From Oreohelix idahoensis (taxonomy: Eukaryota > Mollusca > Gastropoda > Stylommatophora > Oreohelicidae): 64,000 nt of DNA. Below the pieces are notes generated by a model. The model searched no databases, was not told where the DNA came from, and saw nothing but the letters and a program-made list of their open reading frames with translations. Shown here one piece after another: positions 24,175 to 35,124 of the stretch (position 1 is the first letter of the stretch; every line of letters begins with the position of its first letter). The DNA lies in the NCBI GenBank assembly GCA_024509875.1, contig JAMPIV010005829.1, forward strand, positions 186,001 to 250,000, read 5' to 3'. The position numbers and the translations under genes are program-made.

Positions 24175-25018
24175 TGTGTTTATGTGCACGTGTGTATGTA
24201 TGTGCACGTGTGTATGTATGTGCACGTGTGTATGTATGTGCACGTGTGTATGCATGTGCACGTGTGTATGTTATGAATGTGTGTATGTACGTGCACGTGT
24301 GTATGTACATGCACGTGTGTAAGTACGTGCACGTGTGTATGTATGTGCACGTGTGTATGTATGTGCACGTGTGTATGTATGTGAACGTGTGTATGTATGT
24401 GAACGTGTGTATGTATGTGCACGTGTGTATGTATGTGCGCGTGTGTATGTATGTGCACGTGTGTGTGTATGTGAACGTGTGTATGTATGTGCACGTGTGT
24501 ATGTATGTGCGCGTGTGTATGTATGTGCACGTGTGTGTATGTGCACGTGATTTTGTATGTGCACGTGATTTTGTATGTGCACATGTGTATGTATGTGCAC
24601 GCGTATATGTATGTGCACGTGTGTACTTATGTGAACGTGTGTATGCATGTGCACGTGTGTATGTATGTGCACGTATGTATGCACATGCACGTGTGTAAGT
24701 ATGTGAACGTGTGTATGTATGTGAACGTGTGTATGTATGTGAACGTGTGTATGTATGTGAACGTGTGTATGTATGCGCACTTGTGTATGTATGTGCACTT
24801 GTGTATGTATGTGCACTTGTGTATGTATGTGCACTTGTGTATGTATGTGAACGTATGTATGTAAACGTGTGTATGTATGTGAACGTGTGTATGTACGTGC
24901 ACGTGTGTATGTATCTGCACGTGTGTATGAACATGCACGTGTGTATGTATGTGCACGTGTGTATGTACATGCACGTGTGTATGTATGTGCACGTGTGTAT
25001 GTATGTGTATGCATGCAT
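24175..25018. repeat. 18-bp minisatellite GTGTATGTATGTGCACGT
   Basis: About 47 units, with variants GTGAACGT, GCGCGT and GTGCACTT. Because 18 is a multiple of three and no unit contains a stop, several frames on both strands remain open for 100-317 codons. These are artefacts. Nearly all steps alternate purine and pyrimidine. Confidence 0.95.
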
Positions 25019-25850
25019 GTCTGGTACATACTGAAATAAAATGTTACACAGATATACATAATGTGTGGGGCCGTGTGTGTGACGAAATGGACAACTATCG
25101 ATCTGTCGCTCTCTCCGGCAGTATCAGTACATTTGTGGAACTGATTTTATTAGGTGCTGTCAATTATCGCACTTTTCTTTCTTTCTTTCTTTCTTTCTTT
25201 CTTTATTTATTTTTCTGCTAAGTTGCAGATATTTGATTTTATTAAATCACCCTGTAGGTGATAAATATCACATTTGCAGGAGCAGCTGATATGATACATC
25301 ACATTTGCTTGGCGCTACCCAGGTTTGTTGGTTATAGGCGCGGCAGATTAAAACGTACATCGGCCAGCGCTATCGGCTTAAATCACCGATAAGACACGGA
25401 GTTTGCGTACTCATACGACAGATAACGAGATTACCGTCTGTGTTTAACCTGTGGGCAGACAAGTGTAATATAATAGCTTCCGGTCACTTGGTTAAAAGTA
25501 ATCATGGATTTATTACATTTTAGACAATATGAGTCTACAAATGTGTTGGTGAGAGTGTATGCAAGACATCATATTACCATATATGGGAGACGTGACCTTT
25601 TGCAAAATGTTTCCCTGTAGGAAATATTTCGAAAGTGCCACACCCGAACTGTTTGAAATGATTAGATTTTTCTGATTAGATTCATAACAACATTGAAGGG
25701 AATATAGCCTAACCATTTTCGCAGTTTTAACTCACTGTAAATTTCAAGCTCGCCAAGACAAGATTCATAATTCCTTTTCGTTAACCGGACCTTTTATTGG
25801 AGAACCAGATAAGACTTTTAAAGCACAGGAACTCTCTAAATTTTAATAAG
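25019..25850. other. No recognisable gene; short CTTT run
   Basis: A (CTTT)n run lies at about 25167-25204. The rest, up to the TSD of the Gypsy element, has no motif. Confidence 0.4.
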
Positions 25851-25855
25851 GAACC

Positions 25856-26311
25856 TGTGGTGAAGTGGGATGTTATAAATACTTATAGGGGACTTAGTGT
25901 ACTGACTGAGATCAGCTGTGAAGGTATCTATATCTATTAAGAGTAGTGTATTATAGATAACCTTACTTGCTACCACATATCTATATATCTCAGTCAGAAT
26001 TATTCTGGAATAGTGTGATGCTACGTTATGTGTCTAGGGTATGTGTATGGTGAAGTGTAAGTCACAACAACAGACAGATAAACAATTTAATTTAATCCAC
26101 TACTCTTAACAACACTGTGACACTCACATACATATAACACTCTATGAGAATAGCTTAAAGAAGTCACTCGTAACGGTTCAAATAACAATATGTATTCATT
26201 ACTAGCATAGGAGCCGCGCTAGCGTAGTAAAAAGGGATACTCACGTAAAATCAATGTCAGGTTAGACATAGTAATAACCTGAGATTTCGCCTCGAGTATT
26301 AGCGGGCGTAC

Positions 26312-26358
<47 letters not shown>

Positions 26359-27994
26359 ACTAGCATGAATGAATATGTGTCCTGATTCAACTACAAGGGA
26401 ACCAGGAATCACAATCAATTTAAATTACAAGTTATGTACAGAATGTATTTAATATGAATATTGTAGTGACATATATTAGTACAAATGTTCTATGTGTGTC
26501 AGTTGTGTAGTAGTAAAATGAGGTAATACTGGTTTTGTTTTGTTCAAGCTCTGTTGGTATTTGTCATCATGACTTCAATAGTTTTTCTTTAGGGACCAGT
26601 ATTGGAGATGTTCACAGTTCCTGATTTTAAGACAAGTAAATTCCCCTCTGAATAGTATTTTTATAAAGTTATTTCAAGATGAGGGGACATAATGTTGAGC
26701 TCAGCTGGCCAACTCTGCTTATCTTGAGTGATGGTGGCAGGAAAGGACTCCTCTGCTCGAATTCTCCTCTGGGCTCAGGAGACACCTCACTGATAGCTAA
26801 AAAGACCAAGGAGTATGCTGTCCGACTCTGGATTCAGCAAATCTCTGACCAGATGCTGCTCAGTACCATCAAGACCACTGTCCCTGAAATCAAGAAGGAT
26901 GTACCTTCTACTTCATAACTAATTTATATTCTCTTTTACACTGATCACAATACAGCACAAACATTGCGTTCAGAGCGTTAGGCCAACAGTCAGCTTCATC
27001 TGAAATACTTTATACCAGCATTACCATCCTTAATGGTTACTACGCCTCTGCACTTCCAGCATTATTTATTTCTAGTCAATCATCCAGGTGTCAGTGTACT
27101 GTTTGGCCATTCCATGCCGTTTTACTTCTCTCCGACACCCTCTGTTCAGGCTGGAGCATTACAGGCTTTACCTCACATTTGCCACTGAACTACACATATA
27201 TATACAGGCATAAATCAACAATTCACATTCAATTTTCATTAAAAGATATTAAATGGTTCAAGCTTACCACAATTCATACGAATAACACAGATACGTTGAT
27301 TAGCAATGAATTCTGGCACAAACTGGCACAAACTTCCATCTGCCTATGTTCCAGGCTTTTATTGAGCCAAATATATGCTGGCTTCAACGCACTGATGCTT
27401 TATCAAGTGTATTTTTTCTACCTCCTGTTTGGAAGATGTGCTGTCTGGGTACTGTTATGTGTTCAAACGTAAACCCATCTATTGTTATCTTTTCTAATAA
27501 GAGTCTGTTATGATTTATAAACCTAACTCTGGGAAAGGGTAGTGTATTTTATCACTGTCCGTCTGAAAAAAAATTAGTGCTTGTAGACTTACACGCGTGA
27601 TGCCAGCATTTGTATATCGCGCGTCGCGTGTTGCATGCGTTCCTGATTTTCAGCCCTCCCCTCTCGCTATCCTTTTGTCCATCTGTTCGTTCGTTTTGGT
27701 AACGTAATATAATTAATGTTAGGATTAATTTAGGTCATTACGCAGTCTCTCAATGTTTTTCTTAGAAATGCAGCACACGTTTCATTGAAGAAGGCGGGTA
27801 ATAATACAGTAAGCTTTTATATCAACGTGAAAGCGTTACAATTTGCAGACGAAGCAGAAAACAAGGGGGATTTCGAGTACATTCTTTGTGACAGCACTGT
27901 CATTTTACCATTGCTCTTTTCTTTATTATATGTATTTATTAGGCTTTATATTTAATTGATAATTTATATATGTGGATTAGAATATTCCATGACA
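25856..27994 (-). repeat. 3' LTR of the Gmr1-type element
   Basis: 2139 bp, TG...CA ends. Relative to the other LTR it has gained the poly(A) insertion at 26209-26356 and lacks the ~416-bp segment at 34087-34502. An 80-codon frame at 26679-26918 is present in both LTRs and has no recognised product. Confidence 0.92.
26209..26356 (+). mobile_element. Poly(A)-tailed retroposon in the LTR, ~148 bp, 10-bp TSD
   Basis: A 105-bp body starting AGGAGCCGCGCTAGCGTAGT is followed by 43 uninterrupted A residues. TTACTAGCAT occurs at 26199-26208 and 26357-26366. The sister LTR has the empty site with one copy (near 33029). This is target-primed insertion of a polyadenylated small RNA or SINE. CTAGCGTAGT and GGTTAGACAT are weak pol III A- and B-box look-alikes. 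I cannot name the source RNA. Confidence 0.85.
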
Positions 27995-28005
27995 CCTCCC
28001 CTCTT
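27995..28005 (-). promoter_or_regulatory. Polypurine tract
   Basis: The minus strand reads AAGAGGGGAGG immediately before the 3' LTR start TGTCATGG. This is the expected position for the plus-strand primer of reverse transcription. Confidence 0.85.
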
Positions 28006-28061
28006 AAAACAGACATTATATGTCAGTCCTTTATTCTATATACACATAGAGAAATTTATTA

Positions 28062-31000
28062 TTATTTCTGGGGTTTACGGTGATTCTCATCACACGGATG
28101 GCGGCTTAAAAAATCCGCTCCCAGATTGGTTTTTCCAGATATATATTCAATGCTAAAATTATATGGAGCCAGAAGCAAAGACCATCGGAGTAACCTAGAG
28201 TTCTCATGCTTAGCCTGTGCTAAAAACGATAAAGGTTTGTGGTCAGTTTGCAACTTAAATGCCTTTCCATATAGATAAATATTGAATTTCTTTATTGCCC
28301 ATATTACTGCAAGACATTCTTTTTCGCTAGTTGAGTAGTTGATTTCAGCTTTATTCAACTTTCTGCTAGCATATGCCACTGGGCTTAATTCCCCATCCAA
28401 TGCATCTGATTTCTGTAGTAAAGTTGCACCTAACCCAATATTACTTGCATCCGTCCTTACTATGAATTCTTGACTTAAGTCAGGTAATTTCAAAATGGGT
28501 TTACTTGTGAGCTTTTCCTTCAATTCTTGGTAAGTCATTTCACATTGGGGAGTCCATGTAATGCGATCTGGATGTCCTTTACGTGTCAATTCAGTTAACG
28601 GTGCACATATGGAATTAAAGTTTTTGATATACTTCTGGTAGAAACCACATAATGAGACAAAGGATCTCACGTCCTTCTTGGTTTGTGGTCTCGGGGCTTT
28701 CTGTAGTTTCTCTAAATTCTTTGGGTCAGGGGTCATGTTTCCCTGATAAACTGTGTGTCCCAAAAATTCCAATTCTTTACATCCAACGCAACATTTGGTT
28801 GGTCGGGCTGTTAAATTTGCCTCCCTAAGTCGATCAAACAGCATGTTCAGAGAGTCAATGTGTTCCTCAAATGTTTCTGTTGCTATAAGGATATCATCCA
28901 TAAAATTTGTTATACAGGGATTATTCAGAGGATCCAATAATTTTCTCATCATTCTAGAGAAGACACTAGGTGCATTCTTCAATCCAAATGGCAATCTATT
29001 AAACTCATAGTGTCCTTCTGAGGTACTAAAAGCTAGGTATGGTCTAACCTCAGGCTTTACTGGAATCTGATAGTATCCTTTACTCAGATCCACTTTTGAG
29101 AAATATTTAGTTTTATTTAGTCTGGCAAACAGCTGATTTGTATCCGGCAATGGATCCACCTGTCCTTCTGTAATAGCATTCAGTCTCCTGTAATCTATAC
29201 AGAGTCTATGTTCTCCAGAGGGCTTCCTTAAAAGTACAACACCGGAACTATACGAAGACTCACTGTGCGAAATAATTCCTTCCTTCAACAGATAGTCTAT
29301 CTCTTCCTTCAAAGCTTTCTCCTTAGCAAATGGAATCGAATATGGTTTCATACAGACAGGTGTGGGGTCTATCAGTTTCATATCATATTCCAATAGGTTT
29401 GTATGCCCTGGTCGGTCTGTTAACACCTCTGCATGATTATTTAGAACCTGTTGCACTCTCTCTTTCTGAGTTTTCGTTAAATGTGTACTGATTTTCACCT
29501 GTGCTGCTGTCTCACAGGGGTGTAATGGATATTCAAATGATGAAAGTGGTTCCTTTTTCATCTCCATGGCGATGGACAAGGTCAACAAGTGTGTCTCTTC
29601 CTGATGTTCTCTTTCCAAATATTTCTTCAGGAGATTCACATGATAGATTTTTTCTTTCCCCTTCTTATCTATCTTATAATTTGTTCTAGACACCTTCTCT
29701 AGAACTGTATATGGACCCTGCCATCCAATTTGTAACTTATTCTGACTCCCAGGCAAAAGAAGCAGTACTTTCTCTCCCACAGCCAAATTTCTGTCTTTCG
29801 CCTTCCTGTTATAATAGGCAGCATGTTTCTTCCTGGCTTGTTTCAAATTTTCATTGGCAAGTTTCCAGCCAGTTTTTAACCGAGTGGTCAGCTCATTCAC
29901 ATATTGGTATGAAGATGTAATGTTTTCCTCTGCCTTTTCATCAGTCCACGTTCTTAACAAAGCTTCAAGTGGACCTTTTATTGGCCTTCCAAACAATAAT
30001 GTTGCCGGGGCCATACCGGTTGAACTATGGGGTACCTCCCGATAAGCAAAGAGGGCGGCGTGCAGGTACTGGTCCCATGTATCTGGTTTTTCGTGTGCCA
30101 ACTTTCTCAGGATCGACATCAATGTGCCGTTAAATCTTTCCACTTGGCCGTTCCCTTGGGGATGATACACACTACAATGGAAGTGTTTGGCCTGGAAGAT
30201 CCTGAAAACTTCTTCAGTTAGTTTCCCCTTGAACTGAGAGCCATTATCAGTCAAGATTTGATTGGGAAAGCCTAACCTTGTGAAAATTGTGAGCAATGCC
30301 TCTGCCACATGTTTTGAATCAATCGATGACAGGGCTACTGCCTCTCCCCACATAGAACAAGTGTCCACCAGAGTCAGAATGTAGCTGTTCCTTCTCTTGG
30401 TTCGGGTGAGAGGTCCCACAAGATCCACGGCAACTCTCTCAAAGGGTGTTCCCACTATGGGCATTTCCCCCAGAGTTGCTGGTGCAGTCCAATGTTTAGG
30501 TGCTACTCGTTGGCACTCTGGACAGGATTTTACATATCGTTTGATATCTTCAGTTATTCCTGGCCAGAAATAGTGACAAGCTATTCGCTGTCCTGTTGCG
30601 CTGATTCCCATATGACCACTGAAGGGAATCGCATGCCCTAGTTCCAACACTTTAGTCCTATATGAAGTGGGAAGGACCAGCTGTCCGTGACCATTGGATT
30701 CAGATCCAGCCTTCCTATATATCAATTTGTTCTTCATATAAAACTCTCCCTTGCCTGGAGGTGTATGAGATTTGGGCAACTTCTTGAAACATGGCTTGAG
30801 TGTTTTGTCCTCAGCCTGTGCCTTCCTCATCTCATCTGGGTGAGTATTTATTGGATTATCCTCCTCCTTCTTTGTCTGTGATCTGGTCTGCACTGTTGCC
30901 AATATCACAGGTCTCTTGGGATTCCCCAAGAAGACATATCTACACCCCAATATTAGAGGGTAGATTGGCTCATTTATCACTGCTGCTTTTATGATTCCTT

Positions 31001-31889
31001 CCACATATCGCGTTTTCACTTTTATACGGGCGACGGGAAGTGTCATGGTAGCTACATCCTTGGTTGCAGTTTGAATCTCCACTGTTTCTGTGGTGTATTG
31101 ATCGGCCTGCACCAGGTGAGAACTCACAACGGAATCGTAATCTAAACCGGTATCATATAAACATCTTATAGTGACACCATTACAAATGACATCTTCACAC
31201 ACTGGGGGGTGGTATGGTTCCTGTAATTCTTCAGGTTTGCCCTTCTTTTCCTTTTTCCCCGATGTCATAGCAGCAAAATGAGGAGGTTTCCTTCTACAAT
31301 GGTCAGTGTCATGATTGTTCATCTTACAATTCTTACACCACCTTTTTCCTTGGTTGAAAGATTTTCTTTCATCATATTTCCTTTCATCGAATTGTGGGAC
31401 TTTATTTTTATTTTCATACCGTGGCCTATCAAATTGGTGCTTACCTTTATTTTGATCCCTAGGATCAAATTTATTAAAGTTCTGTGGTGCCCTGAAGTTA
31501 TCCACCTGTTTCTTTTTATTACCTGTTACCTCTGCTTGAGCTGCTTGATACCTTTCAGCAACATTTAGCAACTCACCCAGCCTCTCTGCACCTTGTTCCA
31601 TGAGAAACTTTCTCAGGTCTGGAGCCATGGACTCTCTTAATTGCTCTATAAGGACCATTTCCTTAAGGTCTTGGGTTTTCCCCAGAGAAGTCCATTTCTC
31701 CAAGTATGTCTCTATTCGTGCAGAGAACTGGTGATAGGTTTCACCTGACAGTAGTTTAGCATTCCTAAATTTTTTTCTATAGAATTCTGCATTCTTTTCA
31801 TACCTTAACAAAAGAGCCTGCTTTAGCATGTCATAATTTTCCTGATCACCTCTGCTCATTTTTAGCAAAAACTTCATAAGCTGCCCCAC
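28062..31889 (-). CDS. Gag C-terminus and Pol (PR-IN-RT-RH), 1275 codons open
   Basis: Uninterrupted frame. Residues about 25-115 hold a helical SCAN-like capsid region (LLLRYEKNAEFYRKKF to LRKFLMEQG). A CCHC knuckle follows at 185-198 (CKNCKMNNHDTDHC) and the aspartic protease DTG at 246-248. Integrase has H419, H426, C456 and C459, catalytic D489, D548 and E584, and a GPY-like motif near 725 (GWQGPYTVL). Reverse transcriptase has CIDYRRLN near 897, LPFGLKNAP at 966-974 and the catalytic FMDD at 996-999. RNase H has D1147 (TDAS), E1191, D1216 (TDHKPL) and D1259. All catalytic residues are present, so the enzyme part looks functional. The annotated first Met is not the real start: upstream Gag is in the same phase from 32492 but is separated by two 1-bp indels. 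It ends 67 bp before the 3' LTR. Confidence 0.95.
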   Translation of the reverse strand: MGQLMKFLLKMSRGDQENYDMLKQALLLRYEKNAEFYRKKFRNAKLLSGETYHQFSARIETYLEKWTSLGKTQDLKEMVLIEQLRESMAPDLRKFLMEQGAERLGELLNVAERYQAAQAEVTGNKKKQVDNFRAPQNFNKFDPRDQNKGKHQFDRPRYENKNKVPQFDERKYDERKSFNQGKRWCKNCKMNNHDTDHCRRKPPHFAAMTSGKKEKKGKPEELQEPYHPPVCEDVICNGVTIRCLYDTGLDYDSVVSSHLVQADQYTTETVEIQTATKDVATMTLPVARIKVKTRYVEGIIKAAVINEPIYPLILGCRYVFLGNPKRPVILATVQTRSQTKKEEDNPINTHPDEMRKAQAEDKTLKPCFKKLPKSHTPPGKGEFYMKNKLIYRKAGSESNGHGQLVLPTSYRTKVLELGHAIPFSGHMGISATGQRIACHYFWPGITEDIKRYVKSCPECQRVAPKHWTAPATLGEMPIVGTPFERVAVDLVGPLTRTKRRNSYILTLVDTCSMWGEAVALSSIDSKHVAEALLTIFTRLGFPNQILTDNGSQFKGKLTEEVFRIFQAKHFHCSVYHPQGNGQVERFNGTLMSILRKLAHEKPDTWDQYLHAALFAYREVPHSSTGMAPATLLFGRPIKGPLEALLRTWTDEKAEENITSSYQYVNELTTRLKTGWKLANENLKQARKKHAAYYNRKAKDRNLAVGEKVLLLLPGSQNKLQIGWQGPYTVLEKVSRTNYKIDKKGKEKIYHVNLLKKYLEREHQEETHLLTLSIAMEMKKEPLSSFEYPLHPCETAAQVKISTHLTKTQKERVQQVLNNHAEVLTDRPGHTNLLEYDMKLIDPTPVCMKPYSIPFAKEKALKEEIDYLLKEGIISHSESSYSSGVVLLRKPSGEHRLCIDYRRLNAITEGQVDPLPDTNQLFARLNKTKYFSKVDLSKGYYQIPVKPEVRPYLAFSTSEGHYEFNRLPFGLKNAPSVFSRMMRKLLDPLNNPCITNFMDDILIATETFEEHIDSLNMLFDRLREANLTARPTKCCVGCKELEFLGHTVYQGNMTPDPKNLEKLQKAPRPQTKKDVRSFVSLCGFYQKYIKNFNSICAPLTELTRKGHPDRITWTPQCEMTYQELKEKLTSKPILKLPDLSQEFIVRTDASNIGLGATLLQKSDALDGELSPVAYASRKLNKAEINYSTSEKECLAVIWAIKKFNIYLYGKAFKLQTDHKPLSFLAQAKHENSRLLRWSLLLAPYNFSIEYISGKTNLGADFLSRHPCDENHRKPQK

Positions 31890-32492
31890 GAAGTCCCTGA
31901 GATAACTTTAAGCTCCACCTTTCTCTCTCTAACCCATACGTGGTAGCTAATAGTTCATACCTATTTATATAGCTCTCAATATCATCGTCTTTCTCAACAA
32001 AATGATCTAAATGAAAATTCATAGCTGAGATTGAGGCTCCCTGAGTAACCGTAGCATCAGAGGCAAAGGGACTGGCACCATTTTCAGGAGCATGGCCTTG
32101 AAACTCAAACTCCCTTAGTCGTAACTCATGTTCCCTTTGTAATCTCTTCTCCTCCTTTTCTGCTTCCCTTTCTGCAGCTAATCTCTTCTCTTCCCTTTCT
32201 GCAGCTAATTTCTTCTCTTCCCTTTCTGCAGCTAATTTCTTCTCTTCCCTTTCTGCAGCTTGTCTTCTTTCCTCGGCTTCCAATGCTTTAGCCTCTTAGC
32301 CTCAGCCTCAATCTGTAACTTCTTAATTTCCTTGTCAGCCTCTAACTTTCTTTCGGCTTCAAACCTTCTTTCTTCGCGTTCAATAAATTTGTCACATTCC
32401 GTAGTAACATAGGCAACCATAACTTGCCCATCTAATCCTAACTCTTTTGCAGTCTGAACCGCAGCAGATCGAAATTTGGCCAGGTCCGCCAT
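31846..32492 (-). pseudogene. Gag N-terminus, two compensating frameshifts
   Basis: The start is the Met at 32492 (MADLAKFRSAAVQ). A charged coiled coil follows, with repeats of AEREEKKLA over about 60 residues, then the start of the capsid (DDDIESYINRYELLATTYGL). The first frame runs to 32232. The coiled coil is resumed one base out of phase at 32283, consistent with loss of one A near 32292. At about 31880 an A-run appears one base too long and switches the frame again into the 1275-codon ORF. Since 32492 and 31889 are in phase (603 bp), the ancestor had one Gag-Pol frame of about 1476 codons. Gag assembles particles; as read, this copy cannot make it. Confidence 0.85.
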
Positions 32493-32661
32493 TGTCTATT
32501 ATGTAAATTTATACAATGTCTAACCAACAATTCAATCTCTAATGGACAACACAGGCACCGTGAGCTCAACCTTATTTAATTCCACCCAAGGATACCTTTT
32601 AATTCTTATATTCCCTGAAGTGAATTACCCCCAATATTTTTAATAGTTAAAGATTCAAAAT

Positions 32662-32679
32662 CCCGGGAGCGAGACCCCA
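32662..32679 (-). promoter_or_regulatory. Candidate primer-binding site
   Basis: The minus strand reads TGGGGTCTCGCTCCCGGG five bases inside the 5' LTR, with the TGG start that pairs with a tRNA CCA end. I could not assign the tRNA. Confidence 0.7.
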
Positions 32680-32684
32680 ATATA

Positions 32685-35083
32685 TGTGGTGAAGTGGGAT
32701 GTTATAAATACTTATAGGGGACTTAGTGTACTGACTGAGATCAGCTGTGAAGGTATCTATATCTATTAAGAGTAGTGTATTATAGATAACCTTACTTGCT
32801 ACCACATATCTATATATCTCAGTCAGAATTATTCTGGAATAGTGTGATGCTACGTTATGTGTCTAGGGTATGTGTATGGTGAAGTGTAAGTCACAACAAC
32901 AGACAGATAAACAATTTAATTTAATCCACTACTCTTAACAACACTGTGACACTCACATACATATAACACTCTATGAGAATAGCTTAAAGAAGTCACTCGT
33001 AACGGTTCAAATAACAATATGTATTCATTACTAGCATGAATGAATATGTGTCCTGATTCAACTACAAGGGAACCAGGAATCACAATCAATTTAAATTACA
33101 AGTTATGTACAGAATGTATTTAATATGAATATTGTAGTGACATATATTAGTACAAATGTTCTATGTGTGTCAGTTGTGTAGTAGTAAAATGAGGTAATAC
33201 TGGTTTTGTTTTGTTCAAGCTCTGTTGGTATTTGTCATCATGACTTCAATAGTTTTTCTTTAGGGACCAGTATTGGAGATGTTCACAGTTCCTGATTTTA
33301 AGACAAGTAAATTCCCCTCTGAATAGTATTTTTATAAAGTTATTTCAAGATGAGGGGACATAATGTTGAGCTCAGCTGGCCAACTCTGCTTATCTTGAGT
33401 GATGGTGGCAGGAAAGGACTCCTCTGCTCGAATTCTCCTCTGGGCTCAGGAGACACCTCACTGATAGCTAAAAAGACCAAGGAGTATGCTGTCCGACTCT
33501 GGATTCAGCAAATCTCTGACCAGATGCTGCTCAGTACCATCAAGACCACTGTCCCTGAAATCAAGAAGGATGTACCTTCTACTTCATAACTAATTTATAT
33601 TCTCTTTTACACTGATCACAATACAGCACAAACATTGCGTTCAGAGCGTTAGGCCAACAGTCAGCTTCATCTGAAATACTTTATACCAGCATTACCATCC
33701 TTAATGGTTACTACGCCTCTGCACTTCCAGCATTATTTATTTCTAGTCAATCATCCAGGTGTCAGTGTACTGTTTGGCCATTCCATGCCGTTTTACTTCT
33801 CTCCGACACCCTCTGTTCAGGCTGGAGCATTACAGGCTTTACCTCACATTTGCCACTGAACTACACATATATATACAGGCATAAATCAACAATTCACATT
33901 CAATTTTCATTAAAAGATATTAAATGGTTCAAGCTTACCACAATTCATACGAATAACACAGATACGTTGATTAGCAATGAATTCTGGCACAAACTGGCAC
34001 AAACTTCCATCTGCCTATGTTCCAGGCTTTTATTGAGCCAAATATATGCTGGCTTCAACGCACTGATGCTTTATCAAGTGTATTTAAACAAGTGGTTTCG
34101 AACTAACGCTCCCAAGTGTGTATATCAGCGAGACTGGCCAATGAGCCACGTTTCGACAAGTGTTTGAAAAAATGTTACCTTTCCCCGTTTCCCCTAACAA
34201 CCAAGATAGTATTTATAGCCCGACCAATCGTGGTTAGGCTTTCATTTGTTGCGCTCCAATCAATTTGGAGTTTACATGGTAGGCTATTTCTGTAACGTAA
34301 ATTTTTTTCAAACACGTAAAAAAAAAATCTTATGAGCAGAAATGATTTTATGCTGTCAGGCACCCCCAATATTTTATTTTGGGTATAATTTATTAATTCC
34401 TGGACTATTTGCGTAACGTTTTACATATTATTTGTCAGCAAACCCTAAGGAACCCAAATATACCAATTTGAAGGAGCTACGTGGCTGCGTTCAAACTATG
34501 TATTTTCTACCTCCTGGTTCGAAGATATGCTGTCTGGGTACTGTTATGTGTTCAAACGTAAACCCATCTATTGTTATCTTTTCTAATAAGAGTCTGTTAT
34601 GATTTATAAACCTAACTCTGGGAAAGGGTAGTGTATTTTATCACTGTCCGTCTGAAAAAGTTAGTGCTTGTAGACTTACACGCGTGATGCCAGCATTTGT
34701 ATATCGCGCGTCGCGTGTTGCATGCGTTCCTGATTTTCAGCCCTCCCCTCTCGCTATCCTTTTGTCCATCTGTTCGTTCGTTTTGGTAACGTAATATAAT
34801 TAATGTTAGGATTAATTTAGGTCATTACGCAGTACGTCTCAATGTTTTTCTTAGAAATGCAGCACACGTTTCATTGAAGAAGGCGGGTAATAATACAGTA
34901 AGCTTTTATATCAACGTGAAAGCGTTACAATTTGCAGACGAAGCAGAAAACAAGGGGGATTTCGAGTACCTTCTTTGTGACAGCACTGTCATTTTACCAT
35001 TGCTCTTTTCTTTATTATATGTATTTATTTGGCTTTATATTTAATTGATAATTTATATATGTGGATTAGAATATTCCATGACA
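32685..35083 (-). repeat. 5' LTR of the Gmr1-type element
   Basis: 2399 bp, longer than its partner because it holds the segment at 34087-34502. The remainder matches the other LTR apart from a handful of differences, for example in A-runs and near 34518 and 34835. Confidence 0.92.
34087..34502. mobile_element. ~416-bp segment present in only one LTR
   Basis: The other LTR reads straight through at GTATTT (27413-27418). GTATTT occurs on both sides here. The ends AGTGGTTTCGAAC and GTTCAAACTAT show weak inverted similarity (GTTTCGAAC and GTTTGAAC). It may be a small DNA element inserted after integration, or ancestral sequence lost from the other LTR. Confidence 0.6.
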
Positions 35084-35124
35084 GAACCCCGGGACTAGGA
35101 AACTGAAGAAACACGGAGTCAGAG

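Larger units (their letters stand above)
25856..35083 (-). mobile_element. Ty3/Gypsy LTR retrotransposon of Gmr1 type, 9.2 kb
   Basis: The element has two LTRs (25856-27994 and 32685-35083), both starting TGTGGTGAAG and ending CCATGACA. It is flanked by the 5-bp repeat GAACC (25851-25855 and 35084-35088). A primer-binding candidate and a polypurine tract sit at the expected ends of the internal region. One long frame encodes Gag end, zinc knuckle, protease, integrase, reverse transcriptase and RNase H in that order. Integrase before RT is the Ty1/copia order, but the RT, RNase H and the GPY-like integrase tail are Ty3/Gypsy; that combination defines Gmr1-like elements. The LTRs differ by few substitutions apart from one private insertion in each, so insertion is recent. 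Gag is broken by two 1-bp indels. Confidence 0.93.

Noticed and set aside
24065..25059. 317- and 262-codon His/Thr or Val/Cys repeat proteins
   Set aside because: An 18-bp stop-free minisatellite opens several frames on both strands; no start context or non-repeat domain.
26679..26918. 80-codon ORF conserved in both LTRs of the Gmr1-type element
   Set aside because: Conservation only reflects LTR identity; no motif.
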